Shown here: positions 10,346-20,512 of the stretch, in pieces
How positions within the stretch are numbered: the stretch's first letter is position 1
Layout of the letters: each line of letters begins with the position of its first letter
From: Cupriavidus taiwanensis
GTDB taxonomy: Bacteria > Pseudomonadota > Gammaproteobacteria > Burkholderiales > Burkholderiaceae
Length of the DNA stretch: 64,000 nucleotides
Assembly: GCF_900250075.1 (NCBI RefSeq)
Contig: NZ_LT977070.1
Location: 2,116,734-2,180,733, forward strand
Reading direction: 5' to 3'
Translations under genes and position numbers: made by a program
The notes under the pieces: model-generated
Database searches by the model: none
Seen by the model: the letters and a program-made list of their open reading frames with translations, nothing else
What the model was told of the DNA's origin: nothing

Positions 10346-11617
10346 GTGACCCCCAGCAATATCCCCCCTTCCGGATCGCCTCCGGGCGCCGCCGCCCTGC
10401 CTGCGCGCAGCCCGGCCGCGTATGCCGTGCGCGGCATCGCCATCCTGACCTTTGCGTTCGCGCTCAGCCAGTTCTTCCGCTCGTGCCTGGCGGTGATGGC
10501 GCCGGAGCTGCAGCACGATTTCGGCTTGTCGCCGGCAGGCTTCGGCGCGCTGTCGTCGTCGTTCTTCCTGGCCTTCGCCGTGGCCCAGATTCCGGTCGGC
10601 ATCGCCTTCGACCGCTATGGCGTGGGCCGTCCGACCGCGCTGCTGCTGGCGGTGGGCGCGCTGTCGTCGATCCTGTTCGTGCTGGCGCCCAACGGCGGCG
10701 CCGCCACGCTGGCGCAGATGGGCCTGGGGCTGGCGTGCGCGCCGGTGTTCATGGGCCTGCTGCATTTCGCCTCGGAGCAGCTGTCCGAACGCGACTACAC
10801 CCGCGTGGTCAGCCGCTCCAACGCCACCGGCATGATCGGCTCGCTGTGCGCGACCGCGCCGCTGGGCTGGGCCATCTCGGTGGCGGGCTGGCGGCCGTCG
10901 ATGGCGGTCTCGGCGCTGGGCATGGTGGCGGCCTGCTATGGCGTGTGGCGCTGCGTGCGCGACCAGGGCCATGCCGAGGCCCGCAGCGCATCGTGGCCGG
11001 CGATGCTGTCGGAAAGCCTGCAGCTGCTCAAGCTGGCGCCGCTGTGGACGCTGATCCCGCTGTGCGTGGCGATGGCCGCCGGCACCGCCTTCCGCAACGC
11101 CTGGAGCGGGCCCTACCTGGCCGACGTGTTCAGCCTGGGCTCGGCGCCGCGCGGCGTGGCGCTGACGCTGCTGAGCCTGGCCGGCTTCCTGACCGCCTTC
11201 GTGCTGCCGGTGCTGGTGCGGCGCAGCACACTCAAGGCGGCCATCGCGGGCTGGTCGTGCCTTGCCATGGCCGGGGGCGTGCTGCTGTCGCTATGGCCGG
11301 ACCGCGGCATCGGTTATGGAGTGGCGATGATGGCGCTGCTGTCGACCATCGGCATGCTGCATCCCCTGGTGATGGCGCAGGGCCGCGGATTGATCCCGCC
11401 TTCGCAGCGCGGGCGCGGGCTGGGGCTGCTTAATACCTTCGTGTTCCTGGGCTCGGCATTGACCTCATGGGCCTTCGGCCTGATCGCCAATGCCGGCCAT
11501 GTGCGCGGCTGGCCGCTGCCGTCCACCTATGCGGCCATCTTCCTGTCGGCGGCGGTGCTGATCGCCGCCGCGCTGGTGCCCTACTGGTTCAGCCCGCCCC
11601 ATCCGACCAGCCATTAG
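10346..11617 (+). CDS. MFS transporter, 12-helix type
   Basis: 423 aa with about 12 hydrophobic helices. The first MFS half contains RSCLAVMAPELQHDFGLSP and the loop 2-3 type sequence GIAFDRYGVGRPTALLL. The second half is typical of anion/organic-acid carriers of the major facilitator superfamily. Substrate not determinable. The chosen start is GTG; the N-terminal 30 residues are Pro/Ala-rich and precede the first helix (GIAILTFAFALSQF), so a slightly later start is possible. Followed after about 180 bases by a Bug receptor gene on the same strand; a link between them is only positional. Confidence 0.85.
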   Translation: MTPSNIPPSGSPPGAAALPARSPAAYAVRGIAILTFAFALSQFFRSCLAVMAPELQHDFGLSPAGFGALSSSFFLAFAVAQIPVGIAFDRYGVGRPTALLLAVGALSSILFVLAPNGGAATLAQMGLGLACAPVFMGLLHFASEQLSERDYTRVVSRSNATGMIGSLCATAPLGWAISVAGWRPSMAVSALGMVAACYGVWRCVRDQGHAEARSASWPAMLSESLQLLKLAPLWTLIPLCVAMAAGTAFRNAWSGPYLADVFSLGSAPRGVALTLLSLAGFLTAFVLPVLVRRSTLKAAIAGWSCLAMAGGVLLSLWPDRGIGYGVAMMALLSTIGMLHPLVMAQGRGLIPPSQRGRGLGLLNTFVFLGSALTSWAFGLIANAGHVRGWPLPSTYAAIFLSAAVLIAAALVPYWFSPPHPTSH

Positions 11618-11799
11618 TCGAAACCGGTTGCCGGCCCGCGGATTCCCGGTACCGCTTCGCCCGCAAAAAGCCAGACTTATCGATTTAAGAATTCCGCTAG
11701 CAGCCTGACGCCATTACCGTTGGTGACATCCACTTCCCCGCCGGCTCCGGCGCAGGGATCCCGGCTGCGTGCGCGGCCGGCACAACGAGGAGACAACCG

Positions 11800-12798
11800 A
11801 TGGCATCCACTCCGCGCCCCGCCCGGGGCCGCCGCGCATGGCTGGCCGCCATGCTGGCCACCGCAGCCGCAGCCGCGCTGCCCGCCGGCGCCGCCGCCGA
11901 GACCTGGCCGGCGCGCCCGATCCAGCTGCTGATCCCCTACCCGCCCGGCGGCAGCGCCGACCTGCTGGCGCGCCCCGTCGCCGCGAAGCTGCAGGAACGG
12001 CTGGGCCAGCCGGTGGTGCTGGAGTACCGGCCGGGCGCCGGCGGCACCATCGCCAGCCAGGCGCTGGCGCGCGCCAAACCCGACGGCTACACGCTGATCA
12101 TGGTGCTGGCCGCGCATGCCATCAATGCCAGCCTGTATCCCAAGCTGCCGTACGACACCCGCAAGGATTTCGCGCCGGTGTCGCTGGTGGCCAACCTGCC
12201 GATGATCCTGGCCGGCAGCCCGTCGCTGCAGGCCACCAATGTGAAGGAGCTGATCGCCGAGGCCAAGGCCGCGCCCGGCAAGCTGACCTTTGCCTCGGCG
12301 GGCAATGGCAATACCGGCCACCTGGCGGGCGAACTGTTCGATTCGGTGGCGGGCATCAAGATGACCCACGTGCCGTACAAGGGCAGCGCCCAGGTGGTGA
12401 CGGCGATGCTGTCCGGCGAAGTCCAGCTTACCTTCGACAGCATCTCGACCACGCTGCCGCATGTGAAGAGCGGCAAGCTGCGCGCGCTCGCCGTCACCGG
12501 CAGCCAGCGCGCCGCCGTCGCCCCCGAAGTGCCGACGCTGGCCGAGGCCGGCGTGCCCGGCATCAGCATCACCGGCTGGTACGCGATGCTGGCACCGGCC
12601 GGCACGCCGCAGCCCGTGATCGACCGGCTCAGCACCGAGATTGCCACCGTGCTGCGCCAGCCGGAGCTCAAGGCCACGCTGGCAGCCAACGGCTATGAAC
12701 CGGTGGGCTCGACACCCGCCGCGCTGCGCACCCATATCGACGCCGAGATCAACCGCTGGAGCAAGGTGGTGAAGGACTCCGGCGCGCAGATCCAGTAA
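11800..12798 (+). CDS. Bug/TctC-family periplasmic solute receptor (with CoA ligase)
   Basis: 332 aa; the tripartite tricarboxylate receptor family that binds carboxylated ligands in the periplasm and is greatly expanded in Cupriavidus and Bordetella. A signal peptide is present (RAWLAAMLATAAAAALPAGAAAE, cleavage near residue 32). The mature part opens with the family pattern WPARPIQLLIPYPPGGSADLLAR, and continues with VVLEYRPGAGGTIASQALARAKPDGYTL and VPYKGSAQVVTAMLSGEV. It ends 30 bases before the acyl-CoA ligase gene, so they probably form an operon and act on the same carboxylic acid. No TctA/TctB membrane genes are adjacent, as is usual for Bug proteins. Confidence 0.9.
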   Translation: MASTPRPARGRRAWLAAMLATAAAAALPAGAAAETWPARPIQLLIPYPPGGSADLLARPVAAKLQERLGQPVVLEYRPGAGGTIASQALARAKPDGYTLIMVLAAHAINASLYPKLPYDTRKDFAPVSLVANLPMILAGSPSLQATNVKELIAEAKAAPGKLTFASAGNGNTGHLAGELFDSVAGIKMTHVPYKGSAQVVTAMLSGEVQLTFDSISTTLPHVKSGKLRALAVTGSQRAAVAPEVPTLAEAGVPGISITGWYAMLAPAGTPQPVIDRLSTEIATVLRQPELKATLAANGYEPVGSTPAALRTHIDAEINRWSKVVKDSGAQIQ

Positions 12799-12828
12799 GG
12801 CTTGCCGCATCCACCCACACTGCCCCAC

Positions 12829-14379
<1,551 letters not shown>

Positions 14380-14421
14380 GGCGCCCTGGCAGGCACCCGC
14401 GCAAAAAGTCGCACGGGGTGC

Positions 14422-14450
14422 TTGCGCAATCTTGCAGGGCTCTCTATAAT
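14422..14450 (+). promoter_or_regulatory. tRNA-Val promoter
   Basis: TTGCGC (14422-14427) and a perfect TATAAT (14445-14450) separated by 17 bases, the classical sigma-70 layout. The -10 ends 13 bases before the mature tRNA, giving a very short 5' leader for RNase P. Confidence 0.75.
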
Positions 14451-14463
14451 TCGCGCCTTCGCT

Positions 14464-14540
14464 AGGCTCGTAGCTCAGCTGGTTAGAGCACCACCTTGAC
14501 ATGGTGGGGGTCGTTGGTTCGAGTCCAATCGAGCCTACCA
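14464..14540 (+). tRNA. tRNA-Val (anticodon GAC)
   Basis: 77-nt cloverleaf. Acceptor stem AGGCTCG/CGAGCCT (14464-14470 with 14530-14536), D-arm GCTCAGCTGGTTAGAGC, anticodon stem CCACC/GGTGG with loop TTGACAT giving anticodon GAC (reads GUC), T-arm with loop TTCGAGT, discriminator A and encoded CCA end. Flanked by a promoter and an intrinsic terminator, so it is a single-gene transcription unit. Confidence 0.98.
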
Positions 14541-14554
14541 ACGCACAAGGGAAC

Positions 14555-14592
14555 ACGGACGGTACGCATCGCGCACCGTCCGTTTTTCTTTT
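14555..14592 (+). terminator. Rho-independent terminator of tRNA-Val
   Basis: Perfect 9-bp stem ACGGACGGT/ACCGTCCGT (14555-14563 and 14575-14583) with an 11-base loop, followed by TTTTTCTTTT. Confidence 0.88.
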
Positions 14593-14603
14593 GCGGATCC
14601 GCT

Positions 14604-15767
14604 TCAGGCGCCGATGCCGAACTCGGCCAGCACCGCCCCGGTATGCTGGCCAAGCACCGGCGCATTCCCTGCCGGCCCCTCTCGTCCAGCCATGCCCGGC
14701 AGGTTGGCCCACGGCACCTCGCCTATCCCTGCCAGCGGCAGCCGGCCGAACACGCCCGCCTGCGCGCACTGCGCGCTCTGCAGCAGGTCGCGCGCATGGC
14801 CGACGCGCGCGAACAGCACATCGTGCTCGGTCAGCAGCGCCTCCCAGTGCGCCAGCGGCTGCGCGGCCAGCGCCTGCGCCACGCGCCGGCCGAGCTCCGC
14901 CGCCCGCGGCAGCCGGCCCGCGCTGCTGTGCAGCGTGGTATCGGCAAGCCAATCATCGCATCCGAGCAGCGCGGCCAGCCGCAGGAACATCGCGTCGTTG
15001 AGCATGCTCAGGTACAGCGCGCCATCGGCCGCCTCGAACAGCCCGGTGGGCGCGTTGGCCGCCGCCAGCTCGGCGTCGGGGAACATGGCGTCGTCCACCA
15101 TCAGGTAGGACTGCAGCGCGGCGCTGGTCTCCAGCAGCGACAGCCGCACATGGCGGCCGTGGCCGCTGCGCGCGGCCTTGTACAACGCCGCCGACGCCTG
15201 CTGCGATGCGTACAGCCCGGTGGCCAGGTCGACCATGAAGAAGGCGATGCGGCGCGGCTGGCCGGCGCCATCGCGGTTCAGGTGCATCAGGCCGCTGTAG
15301 GCCTGCATGGTGGTATCCACCGCGGGCCGGTTTGCCAGCGGCCCGGCATGGCCGTAGCCCGAGATCGAGACATAGACCAGCGCCGGTTTGTGCGCGGCCA
15401 GCGCCTCGTAGCCGACGCCCATGCGCTCGGCCACACCCGGGCGGAAGTTCTGGATCACCACGTCGGCGCACTGCGCCAGCCGGCCGATGGCGGCGCGGCC
15501 GTCGGCGCTGCGCGCATCCAGCACCACGCTTTCCTTGCCCGCGTTGCAGGCGACCGCGATCGCGGTCTGGCCGGCGCGGATGCGCCCCATCTGCCGCGAC
15601 CAGTCGCCGCCCGGCGGCTCGACCTTGATCACGCGCGCGCCCTGCTGGCGCAGGATCAGCCCGCAGTACGGGCCGGCAATGCCCTGGCTCAGGTCGAGCA
15701 CGGTCAGGCCCTCGAACATGGCGTCGTCCTCGGTCGTCGCTGCTGTATCGTGCATGACATCGTGCAT
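14604..15767 (-). CDS. CaiB/BaiF class III CoA-transferase
   Basis: 387 aa. Moves CoA between carboxylic acids through a covalent aspartyl-CoA intermediate; cytoplasmic. The N-terminus is diagnostic: MFEGLTVLDLSQGIAGPYCGLILRQQGARVIKVEPPGGDWSRQMG. The expected active-site Asp lies in ANRPAVDTTMQAYSGLM. Start taken at ATG 15767, preceded by CGGAGCC; alternatives at 15755 or at MFEGL are in frame. It is the last gene of a three-gene set (receptor, oxidoreductase, CoA-transferase), 13 bases after the oxidoreductase stop, consistent with uptake and CoA-dependent breakdown of one acid. Confidence 0.88.
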   Translation of the reverse strand: MHDVMHDTAATTEDDAMFEGLTVLDLSQGIAGPYCGLILRQQGARVIKVEPPGGDWSRQMGRIRAGQTAIAVACNAGKESVVLDARSADGRAAIGRLAQCADVVIQNFRPGVAERMGVGYEALAAHKPALVYVSISGYGHAGPLANRPAVDTTMQAYSGLMHLNRDGAGQPRRIAFFMVDLATGLYASQQASAALYKAARSGHGRHVRLSLLETSAALQSYLMVDDAMFPDAELAAANAPTGLFEAADGALYLSMLNDAMFLRLAALLGCDDWLADTTLHSSAGRLPRAAELGRRVAQALAAQPLAHWEALLTEHDVLFARVGHARDLLQSAQCAQAGVFGRLPLAGIGEVPWANLPGMAGREGPAGNAPVLGQHTGAVLAEFGIGA

Positions 15768-15780
15768 AAGTTGGCTCCGT

Positions 15781-16794
15781 TCAGATATCCAGCATGACCT
15801 TGCCGATGGCACGGCGCGACATGACGGTGTCGACCGCGTCGAGCCAGTCGCCCAGCGCAAAGTGCTGCAGTACCGGCGGCGCCAGCCGGCCGCTGGCGGC
15901 CGCCTGCATGATCTCGCCGACCATGGCCTGCACCCGCGGCGCAAAGCGCCGGCGCTCGTCGGTCAGGCCCCAGCCGATGTAGTAGCCGTAGTTGAAGCCG
16001 ACCAGCGTCAGGTTCTTGACCAGCAGCAGGTTGGCTGGCACCGAGGGGATACGGCCGCTGGCATAGCCGATCGACAGCAGCCGCGCGCCCGGTGCCGCGC
16101 AGCGCAGCGAGGCATCGAACAGGTCGCCGCCGACCGGGTCGAACACCACGTCGGCGCCGCCAGCCGGGCACAGCGCCTTGACCGATGCCGCCAGCGTCTC
16201 GGCATCGGCAGGCAATGCATGCGCAGCGCCGTTGGCGAGCGCTGCTTCGCGCTTGGCCGCGGTGCTGGCGGTGGCGATCACGCGCGCGCCCATCAGCTTG
16301 CCCACCTGCACCGCCGCCGTGCCCAGCGCGCCGCTGGCGCCGTGGACCAGCATGGTGTCGCCCGGCTGCAGCGCCGCGCGCCAGGCCAGCGCGGCCCACA
16401 CCGTGCCGCAGGTGATCGGCAGCGCGGCGGCGTGCGCGAGGGCGAGCCCATCCGGCACCGGATAAACCGTGTCCGCGGTCGTCACGACTTCTTCGGCAAG
16501 GCCGCCCCAGTCCAGCGCCGCCGCCACGCGCTGCCCCACGTGCAGCCGCGTCACGTCCGGCGCGACCTCCAGGATCTCGCCAGCCGCTTCGGTGCCTGGC
16601 GTGAACGGCAACGGCGGCTTGCGCTGGTACTTGCCCGACACGAACAGGCTGAGCGCAAAGCCGACGCCCGCATGCCGCACGCGGATGCGCACCTGTCCCG
16701 GCCCGAGCGGCTGGCGCGGCAGGCGCTGCAGTTCCAGTTCGCTCCAGTGGCACCAGCGCGAGCAGACCAGTCCCAGATAGTCATTGTCCTGCAT
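15781..16794 (-). CDS. NADPH:quinone oxidoreductase-like MDR-family dehydrogenase
   Basis: 337 aa, medium-chain dehydrogenase/reductase of the zinc-independent quinone oxidoreductase branch. The GroES-like N-terminal domain (PGQVRIRVRHAGVGFALSLFVSGKYQ) is followed by a Rossmann domain with the nucleotide loop VHGASGALGTAAVQVGKLMGA. The structural-zinc cysteine cluster of alcohol dehydrogenases is absent. Family members reduce quinones or the double bond of enoyl/acrylyl-CoA compounds; the latter would fit a neighbouring CoA-transferase, but this is inference. Start at ATG 16794 with AAGGGA upstream, 10 bases after the receptor gene. Confidence 0.85.
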   Translation of the reverse strand: MQDNDYLGLVCSRWCHWSELELQRLPRQPLGPGQVRIRVRHAGVGFALSLFVSGKYQRKPPLPFTPGTEAAGEILEVAPDVTRLHVGQRVAAALDWGGLAEEVVTTADTVYPVPDGLALAHAAALPITCGTVWAALAWRAALQPGDTMLVHGASGALGTAAVQVGKLMGARVIATASTAAKREAALANGAAHALPADAETLAASVKALCPAGGADVVFDPVGGDLFDASLRCAAPGARLLSIGYASGRIPSVPANLLLVKNLTLVGFNYGYYIGWGLTDERRRFAPRVQAMVGEIMQAAASGRLAPPVLQHFALGDWLDAVDTVMSRRAIGKVMLDI

Positions 16795-16804
16795 GGTCAA
16801 TCCC

Positions 16805-17812
16805 TTACTCCAGCGTGATGCCGACATCGCGGATGATGCGGCTCCATTTGTCGCGGTCGTTCTTCATCACCGTGGCGAAGGCCTCCGGCGTGCCGCCCAC
16901 CGGCACCAGGTTCAGGTCCTGCATCTTCCTGGCGACCTCCGGCAGGCGCACGATGCGCGCGACCTCGCGCGACAGCGCGTCGACCCTCGCCCTGGGCACG
17001 CCGGCCGGGAACAGCAGGCCCATCCACGCATCCGGCTCGAAGCCCTGGTAGCCGGCCTCGCGGAAGGTCGGCACCCTGGGCAGCAAGGCCGAGCGCTCGG
17101 CGCCGGCAAGCGCCACCGGCACCAGCTTGCCGCCCTGCAGCAGCGGCATCGCCGTGCCCACCGCAATAAAGCCGAGCTTCACATGCCCCGCGGCCAGGTC
17201 GGTGGCAAGCGGCGCGCCGCCCTTGTAGGCCACGTGCTCCATCTGCAGGCCGGCCTCGCGCTTGAACAGCTCGCCCAGGATATGCCCGGTGGTGCCGGCG
17301 CCGTAGGAACCATACGGGTACTTGCCGGGATTGGCCTTGAGCAGCGCCACCACCTCCGGCAGCGTGCGCGCGGGAAAGTCCGGCGACACCGCCAGCATGG
17401 TCGACGAGATCGCCACCTCGCTGACCGGCGTGAAATCCGCGATCGGGTCATAGCCGATGCCGCGGTACAGCGACGGGTTCTGCACGTGCGCGGTAAAGGT
17501 CAGCAGCGCGGTGTAGCCGTCCCGGGCCGCCCTGGCGACGTACTTGGTGCCAGTGGTGGTGCCCGCGCCGGGCTTGTTGTCGACGATCACGGGCTGGCCC
17601 CAACTTTTGGTCAGTTCGTGCCCGATCAGCCGCGCCACGGCGTCGTTGACGTTGCCCGCCACCGAGGGCACCACGATGGTCAGCGGCCGCGACGGATAGG
17701 GTTCGCCAGAGGCGGGATCGGCGGCCGCGGCTGCGGCCGGCATCAGGGTGGGAACGGTGGCCAGCAATATGGCGGCCATGGCTGCGCGCAGCAATGCGGA
17801 ACGGTATGGCAT
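16805..17812 (-). CDS. Bug/TctC-family periplasmic solute receptor (with CoA-transferase)
   Basis: 335 aa. The signal peptide runs from MPYRSALLRAAMAAILLATV to about residue 30 (AAAAAADP). The mature sequence starts with the Bug pattern YPSRPLTIVVPSVAGNVNDAVARL and has the ligand-loop stretches DNKPGAGTTTGTKYVARAARDGYTAL and VAYKGGAPLATDLAAGHV. The usual PPGG of the first loop is replaced by SVAGN, so ligand contacts may differ. AGGAGA before ATG 17812 supports the start. First gene of the receptor-oxidoreductase-CoA-transferase operon, divergent from a LysR regulator that probably controls it. Confidence 0.9.
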   Translation of the reverse strand: MPYRSALLRAAMAAILLATVPTLMPAAAAAADPASGEPYPSRPLTIVVPSVAGNVNDAVARLIGHELTKSWGQPVIVDNKPGAGTTTGTKYVARAARDGYTALLTFTAHVQNPSLYRGIGYDPIADFTPVSEVAISSTMLAVSPDFPARTLPEVVALLKANPGKYPYGSYGAGTTGHILGELFKREAGLQMEHVAYKGGAPLATDLAAGHVKLGFIAVGTAMPLLQGGKLVPVALAGAERSALLPRVPTFREAGYQGFEPDAWMGLLFPAGVPRARVDALSREVARIVRLPEVARKMQDLNLVPVGGTPEAFATVMKNDRDKWSRIIRDVGITLE

Positions 17813-17852
17813 CGATGGGTCTCCTGTCTGGCTCCCTTCTGTGGTGTCCGCC

Positions 17853-17866
17853 GCAGTGTCCACTGC
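17853..17866. promoter_or_regulatory. Candidate LysR-regulator operator
   Basis: Palindrome GCAGTGTCCACTGC with 6-bp arms around a 2-base centre, in the 153-base gap between the Bug operon and the divergent LysR gene. The position suits a LysR activation/repression site, but it lacks the strict T-N11-A form, so the assignment is tentative. Confidence 0.35.
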
Positions 17867-17965
17867 AGTGCGGTGCGCGAGGGATGCCACGCAGTCTAGG
17901 CCAGCGTCCGGGCCGGCGCGATTCCCGCGCGGCGCGAGCCAAGTCCTGCCAGGCATGGCGCTACA

Positions 17966-18895
17966 ATGGCCCGCACCCCCAGCGCCATTCCGCCCATGCG
18001 ATTCGAGGATCTAGAAGCCTTCCTGGTGGTGATCGACCAGGGCAACCTGCACCGCGCCGCCGACACGCTGGGCATGACCCAGTCCGGCCTGTCCAAGACC
18101 CTGGCGCGGCTGGAAGGCGAAGCCGGCATGCCCCTGTTCGAGCGCACCCCGCGCGGGCTGGTGCCGACCGGCGCGGGCCGCACCCTGGCCGCGCATGCGC
18201 GCCGGATCTCGCTGGCCGCCGGCGACATGCGCAGCGAACTGGCCGAGCAGCGCGCCGCGCGCGCGGGCACCGTGCGCCTGGGCGCCATCCCCTACCTGCT
18301 GCCGTCGCTGCTGTCGCCGCTGCTGGCGCAGTTCTTCCTGAGCCGGCCGCTGGCCACGTTCTCGATCGAGACCCACCTGAGCGCGCGCCTGCTGGCGATG
18401 CTGCAGAACGGCGAAGCCGACCTGATCCTGGCGGCGCGCCCCGCCAGCGTGCCGGCAGGCGTGGCCTGGCTGCCGCTCGGGCCGCTCAGCATGCAGATCG
18501 TGTGCCGCAGCGCCCACCCGCGCCGCGACGGCATCCGCACGCTGGCCGACCTCGCTGGCGAACGCTGGGTGGTGCCGGCCAGCTCGCTGTACCTGCGCCA
18601 GTGGCTGGAACAACGGTTTACCGCGGTCGGGCTGCCGCCGCCGCGCGTGGCGGTGGAAAGCACGGCGTCGCCGGTCGCCTTCGGCGAACTGCTGCGGCAC
18701 TCCGACCTGCTCGGCATCATGCCGCCGCGCATGCTGCGCCAGGCCGAGGGCCAGGGACTGGCCGCGATCGACGCTCCGGGCACGTGCTGGCAGCACGAGC
18801 TGGCCGTGCTGTGGCGCGCGGACGGCTACCTGTCGCCGATCTGCCAGGACTTCCGCGATGCCGTGGTGGCGTGGTGCGCGGAAACGGCGCTGTGA
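17966..18895 (+). CDS. LysR-family transcriptional regulator
   Basis: 309 aa. N-terminal winged helix-turn-helix (MRFEDLEAFLVVIDQGNLHRAADTLGMTQSGLSKTLARLE, then FERTPRGLVPTGAG) and a periplasmic-binding-like effector domain from about residue 100 (VRLGAIPYLLPSLLSPLLAQF). Two starts are possible: ATG 17966, or ATG 17996 at MRFEDLEAF, which is closer to the family norm. It is divergent from the Bug-oxidoreductase-CoA-transferase operon, so it probably regulates that operon and itself in response to the substrate or a CoA intermediate. It converges with the lipid operon 25 bases downstream. Confidence 0.9.
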   Translation: MARTPSAIPPMRFEDLEAFLVVIDQGNLHRAADTLGMTQSGLSKTLARLEGEAGMPLFERTPRGLVPTGAGRTLAAHARRISLAAGDMRSELAEQRAARAGTVRLGAIPYLLPSLLSPLLAQFFLSRPLATFSIETHLSARLLAMLQNGEADLILAARPASVPAGVAWLPLGPLSMQIVCRSAHPRRDGIRTLADLAGERWVVPASSLYLRQWLEQRFTAVGLPPPRVAVESTASPVAFGELLRHSDLLGIMPPRMLRQAEGQGLAAIDAPGTCWQHELAVLWRADGYLSPICQDFRDAVVAWCAETAL

Positions 18896-18920
18896 GGTCG
18901 CCGCGGCGCAGCGCTTGCGC

Positions 18921-19883
18921 TCAGGGCACCCACCAATAGCGCGTGATGTGGAAGAACACCGGCGCGGCGAACACCACCGAGTCGAGCCGGTCGAGCATGC
19001 CGCCGTGGCCCTGGATCATGTGGCCCCAGTCCTTGATGCCGCGATCGCGCTTGATCGCCGACATCACCAGGCCGCCGAGGAAGCCCATCAGCGCGATCAC
19101 CAGCGCAATCGCGCCGGCCTGCCACGGCGAGAACGGCGTGATCCACCACAGCGCGGCGCCGAGCGCGGTGGCGCTGGCAACCCCGCCGACAAAGCCCTCG
19201 ACGGTCTTGGACGGCGACAGCAGCGGCGCGATCTTGCGCTTGCCGCACAGCTTGCCCCACACGTACTGCAGCACGTCGCTGCCTTGCACCACGATCACCA
19301 GGAAGGCGATCAGCAGCAGGTTGCGGCCATCGAAGCCCGGGATCGGCAGCGTCAGCAGCGCCGGCACGTGCGAAATGCAGAACACGCACACCATCACCGC
19401 CCACTGCACCCCGGCGCAGCGCTCCAGGAAGCGCGTGGTCTCGGACGACAGCGCGGCCAGGATCGGCAGCACCAGGAAGGCATAGACCGGGATCAGGATC
19501 GAGAACATGCCGTACCAGCCGATATAGACCAGCACGTACTGCAGCGGCAGGAACACGAAGAACGCGGCGACGATGGCGCGATGGTCGCCGCGCCGCGTGG
19601 TGATGATGGTGACGAACTCGCGCAACGCAAAGAACGACAGCAGGTAGAACAGCACGATCACCGCAGTGCGCCCCAGCGCAAAGGCGACGCCCATGATGCC
19701 GATCATCCACCACCAGGCCGACACGCGCTGGCCCAGGTTGTCGATCACCGCGTGCTGGCCGCCGCCCGCCACGCGCCAGCGCAGCAGCGCGGTCACGGTG
19801 GAAGCCAGCAGCAGCACACCGAACAGGCCGCCGAACAGCAGCCAGGTTTCACGGCTCCAGTGCAGGGTGGGCATGGCATTCAT
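18921..19883 (-). CDS. ynbB: CdsA-like phosphatidate cytidylyltransferase (YnbB-like)
   Basis: 320 aa with about eight membrane helices. The CTP-transferase signature region includes LLSPSKTVEGFVGGVASA, followed by SAIKRDRGIKDWGHMIQGHGGMLDRLDSVVFAAPVFF near the C-terminus, matching the CdsA family signature. It would make CDP-diacylglycerol from phosphatidate and CTP at the inner membrane. Last gene of the operon; its ATG overlaps the stop of the PlsC-like gene by four bases (ATGA), indicating translational coupling. Placement with YnbA-, YnbC- and YnbD-like genes marks it as the dedicated YnbB-type enzyme rather than the essential housekeeping cdsA, which is normally elsewhere. Confidence 0.88.
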   Translation of the reverse strand: MNAMPTLHWSRETWLLFGGLFGVLLLASTVTALLRWRVAGGGQHAVIDNLGQRVSAWWWMIGIMGVAFALGRTAVIVLFYLLSFFALREFVTIITTRRGDHRAIVAAFFVFLPLQYVLVYIGWYGMFSILIPVYAFLVLPILAALSSETTRFLERCAGVQWAVMVCVFCISHVPALLTLPIPGFDGRNLLLIAFLVIVVQGSDVLQYVWGKLCGKRKIAPLLSPSKTVEGFVGGVASATALGAALWWITPFSPWQAGAIALVIALMGFLGGLVMSAIKRDRGIKDWGHMIQGHGGMLDRLDSVVFAAPVFFHITRYWWVP

Positions 19884-20506
19884 TCCAGTTCGGGGGCCAG
19901 CGCGAGCAGGCCGTCGCGGCAGCGCGCAAGGAACGCTTCCTTGCTGTCGTCGGCGGCCAGCCGCAGCGGCTGGCCGAAGGTCACGGTGCACAGCAGCGGC
20001 ACCGGCACCACTTCGCCCTTGGGCATCACGCGGTTCAGGTTGTCGATCCACACCGGCACGAACTCGACCTCCGGGCAGGCCCGCGCCAGGTGGTAGATGC
20101 CGCTCTTGAACGGCAGCAGGCGCGCGTCGGTGGTGTTGCGCGTGCCTTCGGGAAACAGGATCAGCGAATCGCCCGCCGCCAGGCCCGCCTGCATCAGTGC
20201 CACCGGGTCGCTGCCAGGATCGCTGCGGGTGCGGTCGATCAGCAGCGCGCGGAACACATCCCGGCCGATAAAGCGGCGCAGTGGCGATGTCTGCCAGTAA
20301 TCCGCGCCCGCCACCGGCCGCGTGGCCGTGCGCAGGTCGGGCGGCAGGCAGCCCCAGATCAGCACGAAATCGCCGTGGCTGCTGTGATTGGCAAAGTAGA
20401 CGCGCTGCACCGCGGCCGGGATGCAGCCCTGCCAGTTGGCGCGCATGCCCGTCAGCAGCCGGGCGAAGACGATGATGGCGCGCGCGGTCGCGCGGGCAAG
20501 CCACAT
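19880..20506 (-). CDS. Lysophospholipid acyltransferase (PlsC-like)
   Basis: 208 aa, membrane-associated glycerophospholipid acyltransferase. The catalytic HX4D motif is in ANHSSHGDF (His41, Asp46), and the glycerol-phosphate-binding FPEGTR lies at 118-123. A third block, VPVWIDNLNRVMPKG, resembles the later acyltransferase motif. It is shorter than housekeeping PlsC (about 240 aa) at the N-terminus. It would acylate a lysophospholipid or lysophosphatidate to feed the adjacent CdsA-like enzyme. The E. coli ynb operon as I recall it has no such gene, so this is an extra component here. Confidence 0.88.
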   Translation of the reverse strand: MWLARATARAIIVFARLLTGMRANWQGCIPAAVQRVYFANHSSHGDFVLIWGCLPPDLRTATRPVAGADYWQTSPLRRFIGRDVFRALLIDRTRSDPGSDPVALMQAGLAAGDSLILFPEGTRNTTDARLLPFKSGIYHLARACPEVEFVPVWIDNLNRVMPKGEVVPVPLLCTVTFGQPLRLAADDSKEAFLARCRDGLLALAPELE

Positions 20507-20512
20507 GGTTGG

